A stretch of 64,000 nucleotides of DNA from Eretmocerus hayati. Its lineage: Eukaryota; Arthropoda; Insecta; Hymenoptera; Aphelinidae. Below, piece by piece: positions 1-11,019 of the stretch. Where the stretch lies: the NCBI GenBank assembly GCA_029851415.1, contig CM056741.1:65090282-65154281 (forward strand). Direction: 5' to 3'. Position numbers and translations under genes: made by a program. Under the pieces are notes generated by a model that was not told the origin of the DNA, did not search any database, and was given only the letters and a program-made list of their open reading frames with translations. How positions within the stretch are numbered: the first letter of the stretch is position 1; every line of letters starts with the position of its first letter.

Positions 1-1
1 G

Positions 2-2659
2 GAACCGACTTGGAGCGGGGGGCCGCGTGATAGACGGGGGGTAATACTCGCTGATGCCATGGAGGCATTGGGATTAGTGCTCGCGAACGAGACGGGGGTT
101 ATCACCTACCACCGACACGACACTCGGTCCAGGGAGGGAGGTTCGTCTTCGGTCCTCGACCTGACGTTCATGAGCCCGTCGCTCATGGGACGTATGACAT
201 CGTGGGAGGTTCTGGACACGGAAACATTGAGTGACCATCGACATATTCGGTTTCGGCTTAGGACTGACAGACAGAGACAGACGACACACAGACCGCGACC
301 GACGGGGTGGCAGGTACGCAAGCTGGATGAGGGGAAATTCCGGGAATCGATAGGAACAGCCGAAGATCTCCCGATGAACATCACCGCGGACGAGGCTGTG
401 GATATGGTGACGACCACCATCACAAGAGCTTGTGACGCATCGATGCCTCGCAAGACAACATCATGCTTTTGGAGGAAACCAGAGTACTGGATCACCGACG
501 AGATAAAAGCCCTACGAAGAACGAGCAATAAGAAAAGGAGAACCGCGTGGCGATCAAGGAAACTAAAACGACCATCACTGGGGGAAGATGATAGGGCGTA
601 CAGAGAAGCAAAGAAGGCTCTCGTTCTAGCCATCCGGAGAAGCAAAGAGAAGTGCTGGGGTGAATTGTGCGACATGGTTAATGGAGACCCGTGGGCTACG
701 CCATACCGCGTGGTCATGTCCAAGGTCCGACCCCGGAGGGGCAACCCAGCACCGACTGATGCAGCTACCTTGCGCAGCATCGTGGAAGACCTCTTTCCAG
801 CAGGAGAACCCAGAGTGACATTCCCTCCCGAGAGCGAAGATCCCATCCCGCTCTTTACTATGCAAGAGCTACTCATAGCGGCGAAGAGGCTGCCAAACGG
901 CAAGGCCCCTGGCCTGGACGGCATTCCAAACGAGGCTCTGAAACTGGTCTTCAAATACAACCCAGATTTACTCCTCGACCTCTTCAACATCTGTCTGAGC
1001 GCGGGAAATTTCCCGGATAAGTGGAAACGCCAGAAGCTGGTCCTGATACCTAAAGGTCAAGGAGGTCAACGCCCTCTCAGCATGCTCGACAATATCGGGA
1101 AAATGTACGAGAGGATGGTGCTCAACAGGGTAGAAAAAGCCTACGAAGAGAGCGGCGGGCTATCACCAATGCAGTTTGGGTTCCGGAAGGGACGAAGCAC
1201 TGTGCACGCGATCGAGGAGGTCCAAGAGCGGGTTCAAGCGTCGGTAGGGAACCCATACCAAGGAAGAGGAGGATTCTGTGCCATTATTGCGTTGGACATA
1301 AAGAACGCGTTCAACTGCGCGAGCTGGGAGCGAGTCTATCAATCCCAAGCAGGTAAAGTGCCGCCCTATCTACTAGCCATCACGAGTGACTATCTGCGGA
1401 ACAGGACACTCGTGTACGACACCGACGAGGGACAAGAGATCCGGGAACTGTCCGCCGGAATTGGACAGGGATCGGTTTCCGGGCCGTTCAACTGGAACAC
1501 CCAGTACGACAGTTTACTGTCTATTGAACTGCCCGAAGGAGTCATAATAGTGGCTTTCGCGGACGACGCGGGGCTCATAGTCTGGTCCGACAACGAGGAA
1601 CTCGTGGGTAGACGCGCAAACGAGGCGCTGGCCCGAGTCTACGAGTGGATGATCAGCAGGCTCCTAGAGCTTGCTGTCAAGAAGTGCGAAGCAATCGTGG
1701 TCACAAGACGCAGGAAGTTTGACTTGCCCCACTTTTACATCAACGGGCAAGAGATCCCACGCAAGACAGAGCTGAAATACCTCGGCGTATGGCTTGACGA
1801 CAAGTGGTCGTTCAAGAAGCACATCCAGGAGGCCGCTCAAAAAGCGAGCAGGGTTGGTGCGGCGCTTCAACGGCTGATGCCGAATATCGGAGGACCCAAG
1901 GAAAAGAGGCGCGCACTTCTCAACACCGTCAGCACCTCTATCATGCTCTACGGTGCACCCGTGTGGGGAAAGAGAGTAGAGAAGACCATCATCGAGAAGA
2001 AGATGGGGCCTGTCCACCGGAGAGCGGCCCTGAGAAGTATCCGTGCCTACCGCACCGTGTCAGGAGATGCGGCTTACGTATTGGCGAGTACACCGCCCAT
2101 CCACTTGCTCGTCGCGGAGCGAGTGAGGATCTGGGACCGCCAGAAAGTGATCGGAGCCGAACGAGTACTCACCCCGACGATGAAGGAGATTATCCGCGAC
2201 AACGAGAAGGAAACCACCCTTGAGCATTGGCAAACTGAGTGGGATTCGCCATTTGCGAACGGCAGATGGACGCACCGGCTGATCCGTGACGTAGCCAAGT
2301 GGGCGGAACGCACCCACGGAGAGATGGACTACTGGACGACGCAGGCACTGAGCGATCATGGTTGCTTCGGTTCCTATCTAACCAGGTTCAAGAAGAGGAG
2401 GACCCCAGCATGTCAGTCATGCGGGGATGAATGGGATGACGCCGAACATGCCCTGTTCAAGTGCAGCGACACCCGGAGAGAGCGCGCCGAGCTGGATGAA
2501 TGGCTGGGTGCTCAACTAACACCCGAGAATCTCGTCCCGTACTTGCTCCGCAACCAGGAGACATGGGATAGACTCACCGGATACATCAAGCTGGTGATGA
2601 CCCGCAAAGAGGAGAAAGAGAGGGAAGTAAGGCGCCTCGAAGTAGGCGAATCACAGTGA
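2..2659 (+). CDS. LINE ORF2: endonuclease end plus reverse transcriptase (partial)
   Basis: The protein nicks target DNA and reverse-transcribes the element's RNA. The frame is open from base 2, so the ATG at 59 is not the true start and the N-terminus is cut by the window edge. Counting from the ATG at 59, the last endonuclease motif is visible (SDH, residues 58-60). Reverse-transcriptase signs follow: NGKAPGLDG near 280, ALDIKNAF near 411 and the catalytic FADD near 500. A C-x2-C-x8-H-x4-C motif starts at residue 785, and a basic tail follows. This order and the C-terminal motif are typical of R1/I-clade ORF2. There is no internal stop or frameshift in 886 codons, so the copy is young or was recently active. 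The TGA is at 2657-2659. The family is clear; the exact clade is an inference. Confidence 0.92.
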   Translation, partial: EPTWSGGPRDRRGVILADAMEALGLVLANETGVITYHRHDTRSREGGSSSVLDLTFMSPSLMGRMTSWEVLDTETLSDHRHIRFRLRTDRQRQTTHRPRPTGWQVRKLDEGKFRESIGTAEDLPMNITADEAVDMVTTTITRACDASMPRKTTSCFWRKPEYWITDEIKALRRTSNKKRRTAWRSRKLKRPSLGEDDRAYREAKKALVLAIRRSKEKCWGELCDMVNGDPWATPYRVVMSKVRPRRGNPAPTDAATLRSIVEDLFPAGEPRVTFPPESEDPIPLFTMQELLIAAKRLPNGKAPGLDGIPNEALKLVFKYNPDLLLDLFNICLSAGNFPDKWKRQKLVLIPKGQGGQRPLSMLDNIGKMYERMVLNRVEKAYEESGGLSPMQFGFRKGRSTVHAIEEVQERVQASVGNPYQGRGGFCAIIALDIKNAFNCASWERVYQSQAGKVPPYLLAITSDYLRNRTLVYDTDEGQEIRELSAGIGQGSVSGPFNWNTQYDSLLSIELPEGVIIVAFADDAGLIVWSDNEELVGRRANEALARVYEWMISRLLELAVKKCEAIVVTRRRKFDLPHFYINGQEIPRKTELKYLGVWLDDKWSFKKHIQEAAQKASRVGAALQRLMPNIGGPKEKRRALLNTVSTSIMLYGAPVWGKRVEKTIIEKKMGPVHRRAALRSIRAYRTVSGDAAYVLASTPPIHLLVAERVRIWDRQKVIGAERVLTPTMKEIIRDNEKETTLEHWQTEWDSPFANGRWTHRLIRDVAKWAERTHGEMDYWTTQALSDHGCFGSYLTRFKKRRTPACQSCGDEWDDAEHALFKCSDTRRERAELDEWLGAQLTPENLVPYLLRNQETWDRLTGYIKLVMTRKEEKEREVRRLEVGESQ

Positions 2660-3128
2660 CTCTGCCGATTGAAACAGAAGAGGCCCAAATGATTCCAGGA
2701 GGAATCTGATGCACTGAAGAGGGAAGAAAGAAGAAAGAAGAGAGAAGAAAGAAGAAAGAGAGGGAACAATGAAGAATGAAGACAGAAGATGCCGACAAGT
2801 GGCCGAAGAGAGAAGATGGAGAAGAGGAACGCTCGCAATCGAGCGCGAGACATGCCGCTCATCCTGAAGTAATGCTCACGCGGTTCCGGGATGAGATGGT
2901 AGATGCAGGTGGATCTCCTTCTTGATTGCCCGATGCCCTAGGTATCGGACATCGAGGGGAGAGGGATATTACACGGCCGGGCCCACCTCTCGGTGGGCCC
3001 CACCCAAACCCGTGTCCCGCCTGGTATGGCCTGCGTGGGCTATGCGTAGTCCGCGTAAGCTGAACCAGTCCGGTGTCTGGGGACGGATCCGAGGGATCCT
3101 GAGGCAGATTTTGCCCTCTAACCACCTT
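2660..3128 (+). other. LINE 3' UTR with GAA-rich microsatellite
   Basis: This non-coding stretch lies between the ORF stop and the A tail. It includes a purine-only GAAGAAA-type repeat at about 2713-2765 and a GC-rich part at 2960-3110. No AATAAA signal is seen before the tail, which is common in R1-type elements. Confidence 0.75.
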
Positions 3129-3296
3129 AAAAAAAAAAAAAAAAAAAAAAAGAAGAAGCAATGCCCTGTTACCGGGAAAATGTAGGTTTCACTTTTGTTT
3201 TCACCATCATAGTTTTCATATTTTCATTTCCACTTACGACACGTATAAAGTTACACGGTGCATCATTTACATAACAGGGTGCTATGGAGCTCAGGT

Positions 3297-3375
3297 GTCA
3301 CCAGCAGCAGTAGCCCAGTGGAGAAGCAGTCCGACTTACAATCATGACAACCGAGTTCGTATCCCCGCACTTCTC
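3297..3375 (+). repeat. Possible tRNA-derived SINE head
   Basis: A good match to a pol III A box (TAGCCCAGTGG, 3311-3321) is followed about 30 bases later by a B-box-like GAGTTCGTATCC (3353-3364). The spacing fits a tRNA or tRNA-derived SINE. I cannot fold a clean acceptor stem or anticodon arm, so it is more likely a SINE head or degenerate tRNA than a working tRNA gene. Confidence 0.35.
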
Positions 3376-3399
3376 AAATTGCAAAAATGTCGATGTGAC

Positions 3400-5890
3400 A
3401 ATGCCGCTACGGGCGGAATTGATTTTTTTCTTTTTTTCCAGCCTTCAGATGATTAATAATAATTTATTAATTTTATAGCCCGCAACGCATTGATTAAACG
3501 AAAATATTCAGTTTCGGCTAAATAACATTTGGATTCACTCGGATTCCCCGAGTGAAAAATCTCACTCTTTTTTCTGAGTGAAACTCACTCGGTACCGACT
3601 GAACGCCATTCGTATCATTCGATTTCCTGTCCCAGTCTTCACACCTATGTCTTGTATTCATCAGAGGCAGTGCAAAAATCACAGTACAGTGTGCCTAATT
3701 GGAGTCATTTCGTTCAAATCATTCTGAGTCAAATCGACCGCCGTGGTCAAGAGTGCTCCACGATCCGCGAGTGAGCATCAGCTAAATCTGTATGGGCTCC
3801 AACAGGCTAAACACTTGCACGCTTGGCTACCGAATGAGCCATTGCTCAAGATCAACACAAGGCTGCTCAACCATTGAGAAACTCGTCTCCGCCTAGCGAT
3901 TTGCGGGAGCCATCCGTACTCTCATTGACAGTGAGTCGGGCATTACATTACTGCACTGTCAATTTCGATTTTCTTATCGTCTTTAGGCGTGGTTGAATCG
4001 AACTGGGTCCGTCAGCTAGCCGAGTGTTGATTTTGGATGAGGCTGCATTTTGTTTCCGACTTTTTCAAATGAATTTGTTCAGTTTGTCATCATTTCCAAA
4101 ATGCAAGCCTACAAATACTTCGATTCTCCCCGCCGTGGATTTTTCGCCCATCATTTTAATACTACCTCCTGTAACTAGACTACTGATTACGAAGGAATGG
4201 AACATTATGCGTTGATAATGGAAAAAACGTCATTGTGAGTGTCAGACAAAAATCTGATTGGTATTGGACTACCATAATTTTTTTGCGCATCAAATGTCGA
4301 TGAATCATTCAAGGTAGTGATTGCATTACAAAATTACTAAGTGATATATGGCATTCCCAGTGGGTAGTTTGTACACAATCGCAAAAGAAAGATCTGCGCT
4401 CATAGGATTCCTCTCGATCGGGATTCCCTCAGGAAACAGATCTAGGTGTACTTGAGAGAATAAGTAAACTCATCGTCTCCAAACGTACAGTAACGTTTGT
4501 GTTGAAAAAGTCGTTTTGAGTGGAGCTTAACATTTCCTGCTGCGCTGTCGGCTGACTGCGTAATTGAGAATTGATGAACAATTTAGTCACCTTGTTTGAA
4601 GTGATGGAGCATTATCAATAAATCAAAAATACCTGTAAAACCTAGACGACAAGATAAATTATATGTAAGAGGGAAATGATAACATCCTCCAATAGAGTAC
4701 GATCTTACAAGTGTCTTGATTCAATGACAGCGACCTCTCTGATCCACAGATATTGTTGGTTCACTTCCCCACAGAACCACAAGACTGTGAAACTTACTCG
4801 GTAATGCATATTCACAAGCTTCGATTAATCGCGTTTACTGCATAGTCGATGCAATACTTGAATGCAGCGTTGGATAAAAACCACTGGAAAGCAACGCAAC
4901 AGCTACATTCAGACCAGATTTTCACATGCAATTTTTCGATCTGAACATAGCTGTCGTGTTCCTTCCCAGTGGCTTTTGCCCAACGCTGCTCAGATGACGT
5001 TCTGCACGATTCTCGTAACCTTGAAATTCACCTTCTATCATTATTATTACTATTTACTCTCTTTCTAATGAGTTAGTCGGAGTTGCCGCGATTTTTGCGC
5101 AATTGTGATCCTACGAACATGGAAATGACCAATGCACCTGGGAGAGGAATGCAACTGTGGAAGAAAAACTCGTTATGAAATTTATTCGGAACTTTGTACA
5201 ATTCATCAAGACGATTAACAATACCTAAAAGAAACTTATACACCGTGTTATCGTCTGTCGTTGGCAATGTGGTAGAGATTCCATAGTTTGAAGCTAATTC
5301 AATTCTTGAAGTTCTTATCCTGAGCTCGGGAAGCAGTAACTCAGCACTGAAGTCGGACAAATGAACGAGACAAATGAAGGAAGAATAGAATTCTGAGATG
5401 TGTAATTCCCTATCACAATTTGATATACACTACCTACCTTATACAATAAATCATGTAGTGCTTCAGTGAAACAGTGATATTTTCAAAATACTTCATCGTG
5501 AGGGAGTTTCAAAAAAAGGATCGATATATGTGTTCCAAACACAATTTTCCAAAAAATATCGATTCATGTGTTCCAAACATTTTTCACGTGATTTTTGAGT
5601 GCCCATAACCGGCGTTAAGAATCTAAAAAATTTCTTCTGTAGTCAATCTTTTACAACTTTGACGGGAGTGGTCCGATCATAAAAAATTCTTACGGGATGT
5701 TGCAGGTCGTTTCAAAACGTACAATTTCCTCTATCGAAACTCACTTTATGACCTTCACTGTCCGAGTAACAAACCTGGGGAGGAAACTTCTTTTTATAGA
5801 GTCCGAGCGCACTAGCTCCAGTATGCAATTCGCTGGGTGCCTGAACCTAGCACAAACATTTCCGCACTAACAAAAACAAAGCATCCTACA
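3400..5890. other. AT-rich stretch, no gene recognised
   Basis: Only short ORFs without recognisable motifs were seen. The longest is a minus-strand 95-codon ORF at 5073-5360, which I could not place in any family. A 22-base unit (ATCGATnnATGTGTTCCAAACA) occurs twice at about 5520-5580. Confidence 0.5.
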
Positions 5891-6824
5891 CCCTATTGCC
5901 CTTTTATTGCTATTTTATTGCTGTATTGCGGAATTTATTGCTCTTCATTTACTCGACTTATGAGTATTTGAGCTAAGTTCAGTGTGGAACTAGCACAATA
6001 ATTAGGTTTTTATCGACCTATCAAAACCTAACTTAGCCTACATTTTATTGCTAATTCATTGCTCTCAGAATCCGTTCCGATCATCTCCTTAGAGCGACTT
6101 CCAGCGGAGATATGAATGTTTGTGTTGAGTTCGATGTGGAGCTAGCATAAATATTAGGTTTTGTCGACCCATTGAAAAATATCTTTGGTTATATTTCATT
6201 ACTTTTCATTGCTCTAAGGATCTTCACCGGTCATTATCTTATAGCTGCTATCGGTGTGACAACAGACATTTGCGTTTGGACTCGGAGGGCCCGAAAACCG
6301 TCGAACATGGACCGAAAAGTATATACGTTTTTTTCCAGATAAGTCTCGCTCACACTGAATTTTTGAGATATCAAGATGATTCGTACGGGATTTTCTTCGA
6401 TTTTCGACGAACTTTTAGATGCACTGGGCTGATTCTGCCCCAAGAGCAATCGAATGACTTGTATTCGTCTATAACACCGAATAAAAATCACGTCCTTGCT
6501 AGATAAGGTGGAGAACCTACAAATCGATGCTGGATGAAATCTGTATGTTGAAAACGACTACTTGAAACAGAAAAATCATATTTTTCTCTTTGCCCAGTCA
6601 GCAAACTCATCAGCAGTTTATCATCTCGTCCTTTTCCCTCGCGAAGCCTCAAATCGTGGATATAATATTCATTCCAAGTTTTCCTCATTTTATTTGTCTC
6701 TTCGACTATACTGATAGTTCAAACATTCTCGGCTCTGCTGGAGTCGTCCTCCAAAATTTTTGGTTTCGCGCAGGAGGCTGACAAAAATTTCTGCAAACTG
6801 ATCTCACCTTCTATATAAACCAGT

Positions 6825-7212
6825 ACATACATTATGACATGGAATAATCATAAATTTCATCAACCTTCCGTTTCATGCGACTCTGTCACTACTAATACTA
6901 CTCACTAAACACACACACACACACTCACGCATACGCACAAACACACACTCACATATCCACACACGGCGAATCGTGTGATATTCAAATTATCTTCAGAATG
7001 TCCATATTTAGCTGAATACGCATAAAAGCAGTCGGACATATGTCAACTATGTATTCGTGAGTAAGTGAGTGAGAGAGCGTGCACGTGTGTTAGAATGTGT
7101 TTGTGTGTATGTGTGTTTGATAAGTAGTATTCTTAGTAGTATTAGCAGTGAGAGAGTTGTAGAAAACAGAGGGTTGATGGAATTCATAATTTTTCCATGT
7201 TATACGTATGTT
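6825..7212. repeat. Small inverted repeat with CA/TG microsatellite core
   Basis: The left arm (ACATGGAATAATCAT, then CATCAACC and CTAATACTACT) is repeated in reverse complement at 7130-7210. The loop side of each arm is a CA-rich or TG-rich run (6908-6960 and 7083-7122). It appears to sit inside the loop of the 6304-8563 element. Confidence 0.65.
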
Positions 7213-7218
7213 TAGGTA

Positions 7219-8052
7219 TACAGGGTGTCCGAAAAATAAGTACCCCGCCCCCCCCCATTTTTTTCAGAAATTGTTGGGAATCGGGAAAACCCCCGGAACA
7301 CTTGTCCCCTTATTTTGAGGGGGACATCCAATGGTGGCCTTGTTTTTTACCTTGAAGGTCATTTTCAAGGTCATTTGGAGGTCAACTGAATTTTTTTTTA
7401 ATAGAAACACCTACTTCTGACCTCGAATTCCGGAAGAACATGAAAATTGATGAAAGTTTTGTTTGAAATTTCTTTTGATACGACTTGACCTTGGCGAGAT
7501 AAATGAAGGTCAGCACGGGTTGACGGTAAGCGCTGTAGCTCCAAGAGTGAGCGCTTCATCGGAAATTTTTCAGACCGAAGGTGTTCATGATCGAAGCAAA
7601 AATGAGTTTATATTGTTCTTGACCTTGAAAGTGAAAATTATCTCCAAGGTCGGAAACAAGTTCATTAGGTCTTTTCCACTGTGATCATGAACAACTTTTA
7701 TCCCAAACATTTTCCGATAAAATGCTCATTCTTGGAGCGACAGCGGTTACCGTCAACCCGTGCTGACCTCCATTTATCTCGACAAGGGCATGTCGGGTCA
7801 AAATAAGTTTCGAACAAGAGTTCCATCATTTTCCATGTTTTTTCAGAATTCGAGGTCAGAAATAGGTGTTTCTATTAAAAAAATTCAGTTGACCTCCAAA
7901 TGACCTTGAAAATGACCTTCAAGGTAAAAAACAAGGCCACCATCAGATGTCCCCCTCAAAATAAGGGGACAAGTGTTCCGGGGGTTTTCCCCGATTCCCA
8001 ACAATTTCTGAAAAAAATGGGAGGGGGGTACTTACTTTTCGGACACCCTGTA
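7219..8052. mobile_element. MITE/foldback with ACAGGGTGTCC termini
   Basis: It begins ACAGGGTGTCCGAAAA and ends with the reverse complement, with TA on each outer side. The arms pair over most of their length; GACCTTGAAGGTCATTTTC and the CCCCTTATTTTGAGGGGGAC region are mirrored. It is non-autonomous, with no transposase. A TA target fits a Tc1/mariner-like mobiliser, which is an inference. Confidence 0.8.
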
Positions 8053-9164
8053 TATAGAAGGTCAGATCAATTTGGGGGGATTCTTGTCAAACTCCTGCGG
8101 GAAACCAAGAACTTTGGAGGATAACTTCAGCAGAGCCAAGAATGTTTGAACTATCAATATAGTCGAAGAAACAAACAAAATGAGGAAAACTTGGAATGAA
8201 TATTATTATATGCACAATTTGAGGCTTTGCGAGGTAAAAGGACGAGATGTTGAGCTGCTGATGAGTTTGCTGACTGGGCAAAGAGCAAGATGTGATTTTT
8301 CTGTTTTGAATAGTCGTTTTCAACATCACAGATTTCATCCAGCATCGATTTGTAGGGTCTCCACTTCATCCGGCGATGACATGATTTTTATTCGGTGTTC
8401 TAGGCGAATATAAGTCATTCGATTGCTCTTGGGGCAGAATCAGCCCAGTGCATCTAAAAGTTCGTCAAAATCGAAGAAAATTCTGTTTAAATCATCCCGA
8501 TATCTATTCAATTCAGTTGAAGCGAGACTTCTCTAGAAAAACATGTACTTTTCGGCCAATGTGCGTCGGGGTTGCGGTGGCGCAGGCGCAGGGTAAGTGA
8601 TAATAAAAAGAGGCCACTCTTCATGGGATTTTCCTCATACATATAGGGCTACTGTGGAGAGTATTTCAACACAGCTTCGTGCTGGCTGATGGGGACCCCA
8701 TGAAATAGCCCATTACATTCTTTTCCCGAAGAAAAAAAAATACAGAAACGTCATTTTGGAACGTCACAGTGGGTCGGAAAGGCGGGAAAGCTAAAGATTC
8801 AGAAAAGAAAAAAAACTCTTGTAGGGTATGATTCTAAGTACCCCCAGGATCATCTTTTGGAATGAATCGAGAATTTTTGTCGCTAGAATTTTACGCGTCG
8901 GTAGATGTTAAAATAAAGTCTTCTTCCGATATTTCTATCACAAATGATAGATAATAGATCGTCTCTACTTTCGTGGGTTTCTGTCTTATTCGTGGTTTTT
9001 TCATTATAAGTCGGAAGGGTGAGATTATTGGAAAATGCGTGGGAGAGCTTTTTTATGATTATTTTCGAATTCTACAAACACGGTGTGCTCACACTTTTGG
9101 AAAATTTGGATCTACTTTGGGTAACTGGTAAAACTCCAGGAAAAAATTCCACCAATGATTCACG

Positions 9165-10085
9165 GAGCTCCAGCGATTCTTTTCCTATCTGAGAATCTTA
9201 CAGTGGCTATTCCTCATTCCTGGATGAATGTAGACACATAATCTTGTAGATTTTTGAAAGATCTGCAAAGAACTACTGTATACATTTTCCGATAAGAGTC
9301 AATCCTTCCGACTTGTTACAGAAAAAACCATGTAATAGATGAAAAACACTGCGGTAGATCAATCTTTTACTGATCATTTATTAAGAAAAATTGGAGAAAA
9401 GACTTCATTTCAACAGAGATTTTGATTCTTTTCGGAAAATAATCCTGGGGTACCTAGAGTCACATTTCACAGGAATTTCTCCTCCCAAACATCTAACTTT
9501 CCCTCCTTCCAGACCAACCGTGACATGCATGTCAATGAGATCAGCGACGCAAATCACCAAGAAAATGATTGTGTGGTTGATGATGTTAATGAGGTTTCCA
9601 AGAGCATTTTTCAGCGGGTTCGGTGACAATGGAAAAATTTGTCGCAAATTGAGTTAGACCATCTCAGACACTGTAATTTTTGAGAAAATTCTCAACCCTC
9701 ATCGGCTGTAGCTTACACGCAAGTTGAAGTGGATCACGTCTGCCAATGGTCGAATTGACGTATCAAATTGAGGAATTGAGTGCTGAATGATGTGAACACA
9801 CACGTGGAATAACTGGATCCACCCGCGGTAGTTGAGAAAATTTGAATGTAAATGGTTAGGAATTGATGAGTTCCTTTCCCCTGAGAATCTCACAACAGTT
9901 GTTCCTCAGTTTTGGATAATTGGGAGCACATGACCTTGTCGATATTCAGAAGATCTACAAGGGAACTATTCTACACATTTCTTGGTGAAAGTCATTCCGT
10001 TCGTTCGACATAACACAGGAAAACTAGGAAAGAGATGAAAACCCATGAAGAAGGTGAGCTCTTACATGCAATTGATAACGGAGGA
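9165..10085. repeat. Two diverged direct copies of a ~220-bp unit
   Basis: 9165-9385 and 9885-10065 share, in the same order, GAATCT-ACA, GTTCCTCA-T, TGGAT-A-T, ATCTTGT, AGATCT-CAA, ACTA-T-TACACATTT and GTCATTCC-like blocks, with many substitutions. They lie in the loop of the outer foldback. Confidence 0.55.
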
Positions 10086-11019
10086 AACTTTATTTCAGAT
10101 TGCATCGACGGATAACTTCGATTTTCCGTGAAAATGACCATGAGGGTGAATAGACATCGATCAAAGGGGAATTTTTCATAAATATCAACCTTTGACTTTC
10201 TGATTTTCTCACGTAAGTGTGTTTTGTAAAAATTGTATAACGGCCCAGGCCTCAAAGGCTTGGGGAGGGCTCGGAGAAGTTCCAAGGTTCGATCTTACAC
10301 AACTTTCGTCCCAAATTCAGTGGGCTTACTCTAAACATTGATTATTAGACATCACTTACAGGTCACTTCATTTCCATTTGAGCACACTTTCCATAATGCT
10401 GTTTCTGCCTTTTTCTCGGGAAAAATTATATTGGGCTATTTCACCGAGCTTCCATCAGCCAGCACGAAATTGTGTTGAGATACTCTCCACAATAGGCTCA
10501 AATGTATAAGGTAATTGCCATGAAGAGTGGCCCCTTTTTATCACTTCCCCGGCGCCTGCGCCTCTGCAACTCCGCCACTGATGGTTTTTGGGCCTTCCTT
10601 GTCCAAATGCAAATGTCTGTTGTCGCACTGATAGCAGCTACGTGTAAGATAATGATGCGCGAAGAATCTTAGAGCAATAAAATAGCGATTTAAATATATA
10701 AGATGTGTGAATAAAATGGATAAAATATAATCTAGGATAGACTTCAATAGGTCGACAAGAACCTAATGTTTGTGCTAGCTCTACATTGAACTCAGCACAA
10801 ACACTTAATCTCCGCCGGAAGTTGCTCTAAGGGTTTGATCCAAACTGATTAGAATAGCAATAAAATATGAGCTCAATTAGATTCCAATAGGTTGACAAAA
10901 ACCTACTGTTTCTGCTAGCTTCACACTGAACTCATCACAAATGCTCATAACTCGAGTAAATGAAGAGTAATGAATTCCACAGTACAGCAATAAATTGACA
11001 ATAAAAAAGCAATTAAATG

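Larger units (their letters stand above)
1..3151 (+). mobile_element. LINE (R1/I group), 3' part
   Basis: The stretch reads as one non-LTR retrotransposon on the plus strand: the end of an endonuclease domain, a reverse transcriptase, a C-terminal zinc-knuckle motif, a 3' UTR and a 23-base A tail at 3129-3151. The 5' end lies outside the window, so its full length and target-site duplication cannot be read. The GC-rich coding part contrasts sharply with the AT-rich flank after 3160, as expected of an inserted element. The downstream flank does not look like ribosomal DNA, so this is not the classic 28S-specific R1 insertion. Confidence 0.9.
6304..8563. mobile_element. Inner inverted-repeat element with candidate 5-bp TSD
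   Basis: The ends are inverted copies around ACAT-G-CCGAAAAGTA, and the arms continue inward (6304-6840 against 8053-8563). CGTCG flanks both sides (6299-6303 and 8564-8568), which fits a target-site duplication. The uninterrupted right arm of the outer element shows roughly what the empty site looked like. Short ORFs in both arms are mirror images of each other and are not taken as genes. Confidence 0.7.
5895..11017. repeat. Outer foldback element interrupted by nested insertions
   Basis: The reverse complement of 10585-11017 matches 5895-6300: the Ttta-TTGCT runs, the tandem GAGTTCA-GTGTG-AGCTAGCA blocks and the GACAACAGACATTTGC block are all shared in order. The match then resumes between 8569-8765 and 10385-10580. 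The two arms therefore form one diverged inverted repeat whose left arm was split by the element at 6304-8563. The loop (8765-10385) contains two diverged direct copies of a ~220-bp unit. No transposase ORF is present. Confidence 0.75.

Noticed and set aside
5073..5360. 95-codon minus-strand ORF
   Set aside because: It is somewhat protein-like but has no motif, no partner exons and no clear splice sites; kept only as a note.
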